Shown in pieces: positions 29,364 to 39,147 of a DNA stretch of 64,000 bases. Origin of the DNA: Aestuariibaculum suncheonense (GTDB lineage Bacteria > Bacteroidota > Bacteroidia > Flavobacteriales > Flavobacteriaceae); assembly GCF_014596935.1 (NCBI RefSeq), contig NZ_JACVXC010000001.1:1102117-1166116 (forward strand). Direction: 5' to 3'. Position numbers and translations under genes: made by a program. Each line of letters opens with the position of its first letter. Positions within the stretch are counted from its first letter, which is position 1. The notes beneath the pieces were generated by a model. That model was not told the origin of the DNA, searched no databases, and saw nothing but the letters and a program-made list of their open reading frames with translations.

Positions 29364-31628
29364 ATGAAAATAAATTTATTAATTGTATTTACAATTTTAG
29401 GATTATTAACAACTTCCTGTTCTAAACCATCTCAAAAAGATTATAAAGATGCCTCACTTTCTATAGATGAGCGTGTTGAAGCCCTTTTACCTTTATTATC
29501 CATTGAAGAAAAGGTAGCGCAAATGCGAATTTTTCATGCTAATATTGGGGTTGAAGCCGACGATGAGGGACAGCTAAAACTTTCTGATAAGGTTGTAGAA
29601 AAATTAAAACTAGGTATTGCGGGTATCAAAAATCCGGCGGAACACATTAGTCCGTTGGCCGCAGCCAAGCTCAATAACGAACTTCAAAAATATATTATAG
29701 AACACAACCGCTGGGGTATTCCTGCATTGTTTGTAACGGAGTCTTATAATGGTGTAGATGCTGAAGGCTGTACAAAATTTGGAAGACCAATTACTTCATC
29801 AGCTTCTTTTAACCCAAGTTTGGTGAATCGTATTTGGGATGTGGTTGGAAGAGAAGCAAGGCTAAGAGGTATGCATATGTGCCATTCACCCGAAGCTGAT
29901 ATCGTTCGTGATCCACGTTTTGGACGTATGAGTGAAGCTTGCGGTGAAGACACCTATTTAACCACTCAAATGGTTACCAATGCAATTAAAGGTGTGCAAG
30001 GTGATTATGAAGGTTTGAGTAACGGTACGCATATTGGGGCGGTTGCTAAGCATTTTGCAGGATACGGACAAGTACTTGGAGGTACAAATTTTGCAGCTAT
30101 TGAAATTTCAGAACGCACGTTGATTGATGAGATTTATCCACCTTTTGAAGCGGCGGTTAAGGAAGCCAGAACTTTGGGTATTATGGCTTCTCATGGTGAT
30201 TTAAATGGAATAGCAAGTCACGGTAATCCAGAATTACTTAATGGTGTTTTGCGCGATCAATGGGGATTTGAAGGGTATGTGGTGTCAGATGCCAATGATA
30301 TAGGTCGTTTGTTTTATTTTATGAAAGTAGCAGAATCACCAGAAGCAGCGGCTTTAATGGGGTTGACAGCTGGAGTTGATATCGATTTATATGCAGAAGA
30401 TGCCTATTCTTATTTGCCAGAAATGGTTAAAAATAACCCAGACATAGAAAAATTGATTGATAAAGCGGTTAGACGTGTTTTACGTACAAAGTTTATTTTG
30501 GGCCTTTTTGATAATCCTTATGTTGATATTGATAAAGTAGAAAAAGAGGTTAGAAAGGAATCTTCACTGGAACTTGCTAAAGAGGCTGACTTAGAGTCTG
30601 TTATTTTGCTTAAGAATGATAATAATATTTTACCACTTTCGAAAGAGGGTAATAAAAAGATAGCGCTTTTGGGACCATTGGTAAGAGAAAATACACAAGT
30701 AGCTTTTGAAGCTATTAAGGGTAATACTAATACTTTTGTCACTGAAAAAGGATTTAAATTAACCGATGAAAATGCTAGTATACCTAAGCTTTTGCCTTAC
30801 GATGCAGAGGCATTAGAAAAGCTTTTAACAATAGCTAAAACTTCAGATGTGGTTGTTTTATTTTTAGGAGGCGATGAATTTACATCTAAAGAAGCTTTCT
30901 TTAGTGGTGCTTTGGGAGATAGAGCGACCATAGATCCCGTAGGTATGCAAGATGAATTAATTCAGAAAGTCAAAGATTTAGGTAAACCAACTATTGTGGT
31001 GTTAAAGCATAGAAGAACCTTATCTATTAATACCATTTCAAAAGAAGCAGATGCGATTTTAGACGGATGGGACTTAAGTGAGTTCGGTGATAATTCTATG
31101 GCAAAGCTCATATTTGGGGAAATATCGCCTTCTGGCAAATTACCAGTTACCGTACCAAGATCCATTGGACAATTACCATTTCATTATAGTATGAAAGGCA
31201 TTAATAATAAGAAAGGATATTTATTCCTGGAAAACGGTCCTCTTTATCCGTTTGGATTTGGGTTGAGTTACACCACATTTAAGTATTCTAATTTAAAAAT
31301 ATCGAATACAGAGATAACTCCGAACACTGAAATTACCGTTAGCGTAGATGTAACAAACACTGGTGATGTGGAAGCAAAAGAAGTAGTGCAGATGTATTTA
31401 AAAGATGAAATAGGTTCAGTTACTCGACCAAATAAAGAGTTAAAAGGTTTTGAGAAAATAATGTTAGCACCTGGAGAAACAAAAAGTGTAAGTTTCAAAG
31501 TTACACCAAAAATGCTGGAGTTTACAGGGTTAAAAATGGAGAGGATTTTGGAAGCGGGTGACTACACAGTAATGATAGGAACATCCTCTGAAGAAGGATT
31601 AAAAGGAAAATTTAAGTTAAGCAAATAG
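29364..31628 (+). CDS. GH3 beta-glycosidase (beta-xylosidase/beta-glucosidase type), lipoprotein
   Basis: A 754-residue protein with a lipobox (LTTSC, Cys19). The N-terminal TIM barrel shows [26 protein letters not shown], and the nucleophile Asp309 in [11 protein letters not shown]. The alpha/beta sandwich follows, and a C-terminal fibronectin-III-like domain ([29 protein letters not shown]) closes the protein, the normal three-domain GH3 order. In sulfated rhamnan/ulvan-type loci a GH3 typically removes beta-xylose; that specificity is inferred here. It ends one nucleotide before the ATG of the first GH105 gene, indicating an operon. Confidence 0.95.
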   Translation: MKINLLIVFTILGLLTTSCSKPSQKDYKDASLSIDERVEALLPLLSIEEKVAQMRIFHANIGVEADDEGQLKLSDKVVEKLKLGIAGIKNPAEHISPLAAAKLNNELQKYIIEHNRWGIPALFVTESYNGVDAEGCTKFGRPITSSASFNPSLVNRIWDVVGREARLRGMHMCHSPEADIVRDPRFGRMSEACGEDTYLTTQMVTNAIKGVQGDYEGLSNGTHIGAVAKHFAGYGQVLGGTNFAAIEISERTLIDEIYPPFEAAVKEARTLGIMASHGDLNGIASHGNPELLNGVLRDQWGFEGYVVSDANDIGRLFYFMKVAESPEAAALMGLTAGVDIDLYAEDAYSYLPEMVKNNPDIEKLIDKAVRRVLRTKFILGLFDNPYVDIDKVEKEVRKESSLELAKEADLESVILLKNDNNILPLSKEGNKKIALLGPLVRENTQVAFEAIKGNTNTFVTEKGFKLTDENASIPKLLPYDAEALEKLLTIAKTSDVVVLFLGGDEFTSKEAFFSGALGDRATIDPVGMQDELIQKVKDLGKPTIVVLKHRRTLSINTISKEADAILDGWDLSEFGDNSMAKLIFGEISPSGKLPVTVPRSIGQLPFHYSMKGINNKKGYLFLENGPLYPFGFGLSYTTFKYSNLKISNTEITPNTEITVSVDVTNTGDVEAKEVVQMYLKDEIGSVTRPNKELKGFEKIMLAPGETKSVSFKVTPKMLEFTGLKMERILEAGDYTVMIGTSSEEGLKGKFKLSK

Positions 31629-31629
31629 A

Positions 31630-32748
31630 ATGAGAATGATAAAGTTTTGCAAGGTTATATCATTACTAGTATTAATCCAGTCTTGTGTAAGTAGCAAAGA
31701 AATGGTGAAAACTAGTCCTGATGATAGTATAGAAAATTCTATGGTTCTTGCTTTAGAATGGCAGGAACAACATCCCATATATTCATTAGACCCAACAGAT
31801 TGGACAAATGGTGCTTACTACACAGGAGTAGTAAAAGCACATCAGGCAACCAACAACCAAGTCTTCTTGGCAGCCTTAAAAAATATGGGACATAAAAATG
31901 AATGGAAAACATGTTTCAGGTATTATCATGCAGATGATATTGCCATCTCTTATTCTTATTTGTACATAAATAAACTGCGTAAACATTTGGTTGATTTAAA
32001 ACCTACAGATAATTTTATTTCTGATCACTTGTATAAAGACCATGAATGGAAACAAGGAAGTGATGAAGGTGATAAAAAGATACTTTGGTGGTGGTGCGAT
32101 GCCTTATTTATGGCACCACCTGTACTGGTAGAATATGCAAATTTAAAAAATGACAGAATTTATTTAGATAGCATGCATCAATACTACATGCAAACGTATC
32201 AATTACTTTATGATAAAAAAGAGCATTTATTCGCCAGAGACCTTCGGTTTAAATGGACAGGTAAGGATACCGATCTAAAAGAGAAAAACGGTAAAAAAAT
32301 ATTTTGGTCGAGAGGGAATGGTTGGGTAATTGCGGGATTGGCTCTAATTATTGAAGGAATGCCTGTTGGTTATGAGCATAGACCTTTTTATGTAAACTTA
32401 TTTCAGGAAATGGCATCAAAAATCAAAGAAACTCAACCTAAGGATGGTTTGTGGAGAACCAGTTTGCTATCTCCTGAATCTTTTAATCATGGAGAAGTAA
32501 GCGGAAGTGGATTTTTTACTTTTGCTTTGGCATGGGGAGTAAATAATGGACTTTTAGATAAGGAAACATATTTGCCAACTATTAATAAAGCATGGAAAGC
32601 TTTGAGAAGTTGTCAACAAGAAAATGGAAAAATAGGTTGGGTGCAAAATATTGGTGCAAGTCCAGAGCCTGCATCAAAAGATAGTTGGCAAAACTTTGGA
32701 ACTGGGGCCTACTTATTAGCGGGAAGTGAAGTTTTAAAGTTAAAGTAA
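31630..32748 (+). CDS. GH105 unsaturated uronyl hydrolase, lipoprotein (first tandem copy)
   Basis: A 372-residue lipoprotein (LIQSC, Cys19). The (alpha/alpha)6 barrel carries GH105 signatures: [25 protein letters not shown], the catalytic Asp157 in [27 protein letters not shown], and [22 protein letters not shown]105 enzymes hydrate the 4,5-double bond of unsaturated glucuronyl or galacturonyl ends left by lyases, which frees the uronate and the next sugar. The gene directly follows GH3 (1-nt gap) and precedes a clear paralogue by 8 nt. Both likely work downstream of the nearby lyases. Confidence 0.95.
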   Translation: MRMIKFCKVISLLVLIQSCVSSKEMVKTSPDDSIENSMVLALEWQEQHPIYSLDPTDWTNGAYYTGVVKAHQATNNQVFLAALKNMGHKNEWKTCFRYYHADDIAISYSYLYINKLRKHLVDLKPTDNFISDHLYKDHEWKQGSDEGDKKILWWWCDALFMAPPVLVEYANLKNDRIYLDSMHQYYMQTYQLLYDKKEHLFARDLRFKWTGKDTDLKEKNGKKIFWSRGNGWVIAGLALIIEGMPVGYEHRPFYVNLFQEMASKIKETQPKDGLWRTSLLSPESFNHGEVSGSGFFTFALAWGVNNGLLDKETYLPTINKAWKALRSCQQENGKIGWVQNIGASPEPASKDSWQNFGTGAYLLAGSEVLKLK

Positions 32749-32756
32749 GATTTGAA

Positions 32757-33911
32757 ATGAAAATCAAAAGGAATAATAATTATATAGTGAAAAAAGTAAG
32801 GATGATAATTGGTACGTGTTTAATTCTTTTGAATGTAAACATTTCTGTTGCTCAGCAAGAATTTGATAGAAAAAATATAGAAAACGCCATGGTTAAAGCC
32901 GTTGAATGGCAAGAGCAGCACCCTATTTTTGGTTCGGAACCAACAGATTGGACAAATGGAGCTTATTATACAGGGGTAGCAAGAGCTCATAAAGCTACTG
33001 ATAATATGGTGTTTATTGCGGCTCTAAAAACTATGGGATATCGTAATGAATGGAAAACCCCATCTCGATATTATCACGCAGATGATATGGCTATTTCGTA
33101 TCCCTACTTATATATACATAATAATCAATTAAGAAAAGATTTAGTTAATCTTGAGCCAACCAGTACTTTCATAAACAAACACTTATTTGAAGACAGTGAC
33201 TGGAAACAGGGAAAAGGAGACAAAGAATTTAAAACAATCCTTTGGTGGTGGTGTGATGCCTTATTTATGGCGCCACCTGTAATTGTTGAGTATTCAAATC
33301 TTAAAAATGATAGAAAATACTTAGATGCTATGCATAAATATTATAAACAGACATATCATTTACTTTACGATAAACAAGAGCATTTGTTCTCGAGAGATAC
33401 AAGGTTTTTATTAAGAGCTAAAGAAACAGATTTGAAAGAAGAGAATGGTAAAAAGATATTTTGGTCCAGGGGTAATGGTTGGGTTCTTGGAGGATTGGCT
33501 TTAATTTTAGAGTCCATGCCAAAAGATTACAAGCATAGAGATTTTTATGTGACTTTATTTAAAGAAATGTCTTTTAGAGTAAAAGAACTTCAAGGAGAAG
33601 ATGGACTATGGTGTACCAGTTTGTTGTCTCCCGAATCCTATAAGCATGGAGAAGTAAGTGGTAGCGGATTTTTTACTTTTGCTTTAGCTTGGGGAATTAA
33701 TAATGGTATTTTAGAGAAAGATCAATTTGAAAATACGGTTTTAAAAGCTTGGAAAGGCTTAGTAACTGCACAAGATAGCTCTGGAAAAGTAGGATGGGTA
33801 CAAGATGTAGGATATGATCCAAAACCAGCATCTAAAGATAGTTGGCAAAATTTTGGAACCGGGGCATTTATTTTGGCTGGAAGTGAAATTTTAAAATTAA
33901 GGTTGCCGTGA
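32757..33911 (+). CDS. GH105 unsaturated uronyl hydrolase (second tandem copy)
   Basis: A 384-residue paralogue of the preceding gene, visibly more than half identical throughout, with catalytic Asp167 ([12 protein letters not shown]) and the same [10 protein letters not shown] and [11 protein letters not shown] blocks. Unlike its neighbour it has a cleavable signal (ending ISVAQQ) instead of a lipobox, so one copy may be soluble in the periplasm and the other membrane-tethered. The annotated start gives a long basic N-region; a start at 32802 ([10 protein letters not shown]) would give a more usual signal. Tandem duplication followed by divergence probably split substrate preference, for example between differently linked or sulfated unsaturated ends. 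Confidence 0.95.
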   Translation: MKIKRNNNYIVKKVRMIIGTCLILLNVNISVAQQEFDRKNIENAMVKAVEWQEQHPIFGSEPTDWTNGAYYTGVARAHKATDNMVFIAALKTMGYRNEWKTPSRYYHADDMAISYPYLYIHNNQLRKDLVNLEPTSTFINKHLFEDSDWKQGKGDKEFKTILWWWCDALFMAPPVIVEYSNLKNDRKYLDAMHKYYKQTYHLLYDKQEHLFSRDTRFLLRAKETDLKEENGKKIFWSRGNGWVLGGLALILESMPKDYKHRDFYVTLFKEMSFRVKELQGEDGLWCTSLLSPESYKHGEVSGSGFFTFALAWGINNGILEKDQFENTVLKAWKGLVTAQDSSGKVGWVQDVGYDPKPASKDSWQNFGTGAFILAGSEILKLRLP

Positions 33912-34411
33912 GTATTATTAGAGCAATGATTATTTTACAACATAATCAAATCATTCAAACAGCAAAAATTATAAAATATTAATTTATAAAGTTTTGTCAA
34001 GTTTAAAGGATTCTATATTCTACAGTCTTGGAAAGACGGATAAAAGGAATTATTTACTCTGTTTAAGTATTATTTTCATCCTTAAACTAGTGCTATTGTA
34101 CTAATATTGTTTTCAATAGTTCTGTTGAGTCTAAGCGAAAAATTATAAGAAAAGTAATTGATAGCTATGGAGAATAAATAATAGAATCTAAATATTAAAG
34201 TCTTTTAATCATTAAAAAAAAACACTATTTACTTGCAAGTTAAAATTTAAGAGAACAGGAACTTATAGATTAAATAAAAAATGTAGAAAAAAATGAAGTA
34301 TGCTTACTAGGGAAAGCAATAACTAGACATAAAACTATATCTAAGAAAAGACAAATAAAAATTAAGGAAAGAATAATTTTTCAATAAATCCAGCTTAACC
34401 ATGAGAAAATT
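33912..34411 (+). other. Intergenic region upstream of the second alginate-lyase-like gene
   Basis: This 500-nt gap has no credible gene. It contains a segment (about 34041-34110) closely similar to 60848-60918, 27 kb away, including 28 identical nucleotides. The rest is AT-rich and unremarkable. Confidence 0.5.
34041..34110 (+). promoter_or_regulatory. Upstream element shared with 60848-60918 (copy A)
   Basis: Positions 34059-34086 are identical to 60867-60894, and similarity extends about 20 nt on each side with one single-base indel. The core contains the inverted half-sites TTTAAG and CTTAAA separated by 13 nt. It lies ~325 nt before the alginate-lyase-like gene, which would fit an operator or upstream activator site. 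Binding protein unknown. Confidence 0.5.
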
Positions 34412-35647
34412 ATGCTCTTAAAAAATAGTATAACGACTTTTGTTTTCCTTGTATCGATTTTAGGTCACAGTTACGTGTCAAAAAATGAAAAACAAATAAC
34501 TGATATCCCCAAGAAAAATACTGAAATTAAATTACTATCTATTCTTGACTACAATAAATTAATTTGTGTAAAAGAAAAGCTTCACAGTAAGGAATTTACA
34601 GATGTCTATATGAAAATTTTAGATAATGCAGAAAAAGTATTAAATGAAGGCCCGTTTTCTGTAGTAAACAAAACTCAAACACCACCTAGCGGTAATAAGC
34701 ATGATTATTTAAGTTTGGGACCTTATTGGTGGCCAGATTCAAATAAAATTGATGGTTTGCCTTGGGTAAGGAAAGACGGTGAAATAAACCCACTTACAAG
34801 GGGTGAAAATGTTGATGAGCCGAGAAAGGACAAAATGTTTAGCAATGTTAATAAATTGTCTTTTGCTTATTTTTTTTCTGATGATGAAAAATATGCAACA
34901 AAACTTATAGAATTGTTAGAAACATGGTTTTTGAATTCATCAACCAAAATGAATCCCAATCTGAATTTTGCACAAGGAATTCCTGGTTTAAACACAGGAC
35001 GTGGTATTGGTATTATTGAATTTGCTGGCATATCCAATGTTATTAATGCAATTGAAATTTTAGAATTGAAGAATGTTTTGGAAGAATCAATTTCTTTAGG
35101 ATTAAGAAACTGGATGCGTAATTATTTAGATTGGTTGCAAACCAGCGAATTTGGTGTTTTTGAAAAAAATACTAAGAATAATCATGGGACCCATTATGAT
35201 GTGCAGATTACCAGTTTGCTTTTATTCTTAAATAAAAATGAGGAAGCTAAAACGTATCTAGAATCTGTTAAAAAAAATAGAATTGATACCCAAATAGAAC
35301 CTGATGGAAGGCAACCACATGAACTAGCCAGAACAAAATCGCTATCCTATAGCACTATGAACCTGGGAGGCTTTTTGCAATTAGCTTACTTGGCAACCAA
35401 AGTAAATGTAGATTTATGGCATTATGAATCAGAAAATGGAGCAAGTATCCAGAAAGCTTTTGAATTTTTAGAACCTTATGCAACTAGTAAAAAAGATTGG
35501 GAATATGAACAAATAACCAGTTTAGAAAAGTCAATTAGAAATCTCCAGCAACTCTTCGGTAAGACGGACCGGTTGTTTGGAATTGAAGGTTACCATATTA
35601 TTGGAAAGGAAGATAGGTTTGATGATTTATTTTATAACTGTGATTAA
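34412..35647 (+). CDS. Second alginate-lyase-superfamily protein (PL38-like)
   Basis: A 411-residue exported protein with signal about 1-22 (no clear lipobox). It shares with the gene at 1441 the blocks GPYWWPDS, WVRKDGEINP, TKMNPNLNFAQGIPG and GRGIGI. Its active-site motif is KNNHGTHYDVQ, a fuller version than the paralogue's GNNHSVCWAVQ, and an Arg-x5-Tyr pair (ARTKSLSYS) follows. These Asn/His/Arg/Tyr positions match the elimination machinery of the superfamily. A possible substrate is a glucuronic acid-containing segment. The start at 34412 is supported because an ATG at 34400 is closed by a stop after a few codons. L-rhamnose mutarotase follows after 11 nt. Confidence 0.82.
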   Translation: MLLKNSITTFVFLVSILGHSYVSKNEKQITDIPKKNTEIKLLSILDYNKLICVKEKLHSKEFTDVYMKILDNAEKVLNEGPFSVVNKTQTPPSGNKHDYLSLGPYWWPDSNKIDGLPWVRKDGEINPLTRGENVDEPRKDKMFSNVNKLSFAYFFSDDEKYATKLIELLETWFLNSSTKMNPNLNFAQGIPGLNTGRGIGIIEFAGISNVINAIEILELKNVLEESISLGLRNWMRNYLDWLQTSEFGVFEKNTKNNHGTHYDVQITSLLLFLNKNEEAKTYLESVKKNRIDTQIEPDGRQPHELARTKSLSYSTMNLGGFLQLAYLATKVNVDLWHYESENGASIQKAFEFLEPYATSKKDWEYEQITSLEKSIRNLQQLFGKTDRLFGIEGYHIIGKEDRFDDLFYNCD

Positions 35648-35658
35648 TATTCAGAAAT

Positions 35659-35973
35659 ATGCAGCGAATTGCTTTTAAAATGATTCTAAACGAAGGTCAG
35701 AAAGAAATCTATAAAAAACGCCATGATACTATTTGGCCAGAGCTTAAGAAGTTATTAAAGGATAATGGGATAAGTGAGTATTCAATTTTTTTAGATGAAG
35801 ATACTAACACTCTATTTGCTTTTCAAAAAGTTACAAATGGTGCTGGCTCTCAAAATTTGGTGTCTAATCCTATAGTAAAAAAGTGGTGGGATTTTATGTC
35901 CGACATCATGAAAGTCAATTCAGATAATTCGCCTGTTACTATACCTTTAAAGGAAGTTTTTTACATGGATTAA
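35659..35973 (+). CDS. rhaM: L-rhamnose mutarotase
   Basis: A 104-residue cytoplasmic protein without signal peptide, the normal length of RhaM. It interconverts alpha- and beta-L-rhamnose so that the isomerase gets its preferred anomer. Residues matching the Escherichia coli enzyme are visible in register: Tyr18 and His22 (IYKKRHDTIWPEL), Tyr41 (GISEYSIFL), and the Trp pair at 76-77 (KKWWDFM). Its presence says that free L-rhamnose is an end product of this locus. The kinase, aldolase and isomerase genes of rhamnose catabolism are not in the window. Confidence 0.96.
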   Translation: MQRIAFKMILNEGQKEIYKKRHDTIWPELKKLLKDNGISEYSIFLDEDTNTLFAFQKVTNGAGSQNLVSNPIVKKWWDFMSDIMKVNSDNSPVTIPLKEVFYMD

Positions 35974-35998
35974 TATTTAAAACCTAAATAAGATATTA

Positions 35999-37656
35999 AT
36001 GAAGAAAAAGAAGCAGGAGAATTATTCTCTATTTAAAATAAGTAAGGCTCTATTATATTGTGTTTTTTTCGCAATAGGAATTGCTCAAGCACAGCAGGAA
36101 GCTCCTTCTTGGTTGGATTTTGCCCAAAAAAGTGAAAACGGCCAATTAAATCAGGCAACTTTAAGCGATTATTCTTACACAGGTTATCATTTTTCAGAAA
36201 AGGAACTTCCAGATGTTTCAACCTGGAACACTATAAGTGTTTTGGATTATGGGGCAGTGGCCAATGATGACAATTATGATGATGCAGCCATAGTCGCAGC
36301 TATTTCAGCAGCAGAAGCGAGTGTCGTGCCAACCGTCGTTTATTTTCCAGCAGGCCGCTACAAGGTGTCCAGTACAGAAACCGAAAACACTCCAATAATG
36401 ATCCGGGGAAGTCATATTGTACTCAAGGGAGCAGGAGCAGGTTTAGGAGGTACCGAAATATTTACAGATAAAAGAGGTAACCATCCGTACCGTTTTGAAT
36501 TTAAGCCATTAAGTACCCCCAACACTAAAATTACTAACACAGCAGCTAAAAGAATACTGAAGGGTGATTTTGAAATAGAAGTGGAAAGCACAAATGGTCT
36601 GAGTGTGGGGCAAACCGTAGAGTTATACCATCAAGGGGGAGAGAATTTAGATGCTAATATGCCAGGTCTAACTTATAATTCTATATGGAATGTAGCAAAT
36701 AATAACAGAGGAGTCAGAACCCTAGAAAAGCATGTTATCACAAAGATAGAAGGTAATAAAGTAACATTTAAAAATCCAGTTCAATATACTATTACGGCAG
36801 AGTTTACTGGCGCACAATTGAATCGATATGAAACAATTGAAGAAGTAGGTGTTGAGGATATCCTGTTTACAAGCGATTGGTTAAATTATCCTGAAGATTA
36901 TAAGCATCATGCTAATGATATTGTAGATTATGGTTGGCGAGCATTGAAATTAACCAATGTTAAAAACGGATGGGTAAGAAACTGTGAATTTAAAGATTGG
37001 AATGAAATGCTCCAAATATCAACATGTATTGGGGTGACTGTAAAGGACATTGTATGTTCGGGTAAAAAAGGTCACAGTTCTTATTATGCGATATACTCAT
37101 ATGGTGTGTTATTTGATAATTGTGATGATATTGTAGACCAGGGATTAAGCAGAGATAATGTTAAAGGTCAAGGACATGGGCCAGGAATGCGTTGGTCAAC
37201 AACCAGTACTGTATTTACAAATTGCCAAATGCAGTTTGATCAAAGTATAGATTGTCATGGGTTTCATCCTTACGGTAACTTATTGGAGAATGTTTACGGA
37301 GGTTGTTTTAGAGCTAATGGAGGCGCAGAGAATTCGTATCCAAATAGTGGTCCATATTTAACATTTTGGAATTTTGTTCATGATTCAAGATATAATAGCG
37401 TAACATTTAATTTTTGGGATCCAGTTAATAGAAGAACACATACATATGGTTATCCTAACTTTATAGGTTTTACAGCACCCGATCCCAACGAGAATGTCAC
37501 TTTACAAAACACAGGTTTGAATGAGTTACAAGGCGAAAAGGCCTATCCATTATCATTATTTGATGCTCAATTACAGTTGCGACTTTATGGTGCTTATATG
37601 TCGGCATCATCTTCTAAGCCAGAATATTTAGCAAAATATGCAAATGATGGCAAGTC
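35999..37656 (+). repeat. Long direct repeat, copy 1
   Basis: These bases match 62343-64000 with no indel (constant offset 26,344) and one difference seen, codon 2 AAG versus AAA. Only the window edge limits the repeat; it may extend through the whole gene. Upstream of the start codon the two copies share only a few bases. Confidence 0.93.
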
Positions 37657-38227
37657 AGATACGAGATGGGAATCAGAATCCACAGGTGCGGGACAATGGT
37701 TAATGTTAGATTTGGGGAGTGTTGAAGGTGTAAGTTCGGTTGTTCTCAAAGAAGTGTCTAACAGAATAGGTAACTGGGAATTGGAGTATTGGAATGGTAC
37801 AACTTGGGTAAATCTTGTAACTGGTAACGAAATTGGTTCTGAAAAGGTTATTAGTTTTGCTATGGTGAATACACGGAAAATTCGTTTTAATATTTTGAGC
37901 ATGATTTCGGGACAAGAAAGTGCCTCCGCTAGCTTAAGCACTTTTCAAATAGCAACAACTTTATCGAATGATAATATTGAAAATTTGAATAAATCTATAA
38001 GAATTTATCCAAACCCTAATAGGGGAGTTTTTAAAATTAATTTGCCATTGACTTCTGCTAATACTAAAATAGATATATATGATGTTTCAGGACAATTAAT
38101 ATTTTCTCGATACAATATACTATCATCAAGAAAAATAGAAGTAGATATTTCAGATAAATCAAGTGGGATATATTTTTTAAAATTAAACTTAGAAAAACCT
38201 ATGTTCTTTAAGCTTGTAAAGGAATAG
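35999..38227 (+). CDS. Secreted DUF4955-like beta-helix protein with F5/8C and T9SS domains (copy 1)
   Basis: A 742-residue protein with a signal (IGIAQAQQ). About residues 72-500 read as a right-handed beta-helix: a pectate-lyase-3-like opening (ISVLDYGAVANDDNYDDAAIVAAI, split by short gaps, VYFPAGRY) then repeated turns (LKLTNVKNGWVRNCEF, VLFDNCDDIVDQG). I take this as the DUF4955-type region. A discoidin-like F5/8C carbohydrate-binding domain follows (~535-655), and a T9SS type A sorting domain ends the protein (IYPNPNRGVF to FFKLVKE), so it is a surface or secreted enzyme. The fold suggests a lyase or hydrolase for polysaccharide, but the reaction is unknown. A second copy begins at 62343 and differs by one silent base within the shared part that I compared. 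Confidence 0.88.
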   Translation: MKKKKQENYSLFKISKALLYCVFFAIGIAQAQQEAPSWLDFAQKSENGQLNQATLSDYSYTGYHFSEKELPDVSTWNTISVLDYGAVANDDNYDDAAIVAAISAAEASVVPTVVYFPAGRYKVSSTETENTPIMIRGSHIVLKGAGAGLGGTEIFTDKRGNHPYRFEFKPLSTPNTKITNTAAKRILKGDFEIEVESTNGLSVGQTVELYHQGGENLDANMPGLTYNSIWNVANNNRGVRTLEKHVITKIEGNKVTFKNPVQYTITAEFTGAQLNRYETIEEVGVEDILFTSDWLNYPEDYKHHANDIVDYGWRALKLTNVKNGWVRNCEFKDWNEMLQISTCIGVTVKDIVCSGKKGHSSYYAIYSYGVLFDNCDDIVDQGLSRDNVKGQGHGPGMRWSTTSTVFTNCQMQFDQSIDCHGFHPYGNLLENVYGGCFRANGGAENSYPNSGPYLTFWNFVHDSRYNSVTFNFWDPVNRRTHTYGYPNFIGFTAPDPNENVTLQNTGLNELQGEKAYPLSLFDAQLQLRLYGAYMSASSSKPEYLAKYANDGKSDTRWESESTGAGQWLMLDLGSVEGVSSVVLKEVSNRIGNWELEYWNGTTWVNLVTGNEIGSEKVISFAMVNTRKIRFNILSMISGQESASASLSTFQIATTLSNDNIENLNKSIRIYPNPNRGVFKINLPLTSANTKIDIYDVSGQLIFSRYNILSSRKIEVDISDKSSGIYFLKLNLEKPMFFKLVKE

Positions 38228-38319
38228 ATACCTATCAGAAAAAATAAATTGGCGAAACTTATTTATGCTTTTTAATAGATAAGGATTATTGCTTATGTTT
38301 TGAAAAAATATTAATCAAA

Positions 38320-39078
38320 AATATACTTAATGGGGTTCTAGATAATGAGGTAGTCAGAATATTAAATATACTTAAAGTGTTGGTTTCGATTGGAATACAA
38401 TGATTGTTTTACCAGTAATAATGGCGCCACATTGAAGGTGGTCACGATTCGGAATTTGGGGATTCTAATGGTGCTTTTTTATGACATAAAAGAGATTTAT
38501 ATGAAGGAGGTATACATGGGCCATTCATTGTGTGTAAGTTTGATAAAGTAAAAGCCGGTATCGAAAGTAATTACATTAGTACTTTTTGGGATGTTCTGTA
38601 TATATGTTCTGATGTGTTGAATCAAGCAATACCAAAGCAAGTCAATGACGTATCTATCGTAAATATTTTATTAGGTAATAGTATATCACAAAAAGAACAC
38701 GAATTTTTACTTTTTGAATACATTGATAAAAAGTATTAAACACAAGCAAAGGCATTAAGAATGCTGGGTTGGAATGTGGTGCGTGATGGTCGGAAAATTA
38801 AAAGGGAAAATAGAAATGAATCCTTCAAAATATGGACTATTGAATTGTACAATTTAACATATGATGTTGGTGAGCAATCTAACCTTGCAGATAAATATCC
38901 AGAGTTGGTTAATAAAGCACAACAAATTATGAATTATGAGAGTGGCGATGTTTCAGCTCTTCTTGACAGCAGGAATGAAATGCTTGTCAAGATAATAGTA
39001 TTGATTCATTTTGATTCTTTAATAGAAACTCTTAAAACAAGGTTTAATTTTTTTAATGAAAAACTGATCGGAATTTAA
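38320..39078 (+). pseudogene. Degraded type I sulfatase, C-terminal part only
   Basis: Reading the fragments in order gives a sulfatase C-terminal half: LDNEVVRILNILK, then DWNTMIVFTSNNGA, EGGHDSEFGDSNGA, HKRDLYEGGIHGPFIV, STFWDVL, and ELYNLTYDVGEQSNLADKYPE. At least three single-base losses occur between 38341 and 38445. In-frame stops lie at 38482 (TGA) and 38737 (TAA). The N-terminal half with the formylglycine Cys motif is absent; the intact DUF4955-like gene ends about 90 nt upstream. The two short ORFs that remain (from GTG 38530 and from 38761) are in the same frame and are not separate genes. This is a relic of a further desulfation step now lost. Confidence 0.88.
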
Positions 39079-39147
39079 TTACAGGTCGTTAAAAAAAGTG
39101 CTAATTAGTGAATAACATATATTACAAAATAATAAAGGAACTGAGTC

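Noticed and set aside
38530..39078. Two short plus-strand ORFs as separate small genes
   Set aside because: They lie in the same frame, split by one stop codon, and together encode sulfatase C-terminal motifs, so they are parts of one pseudogene.
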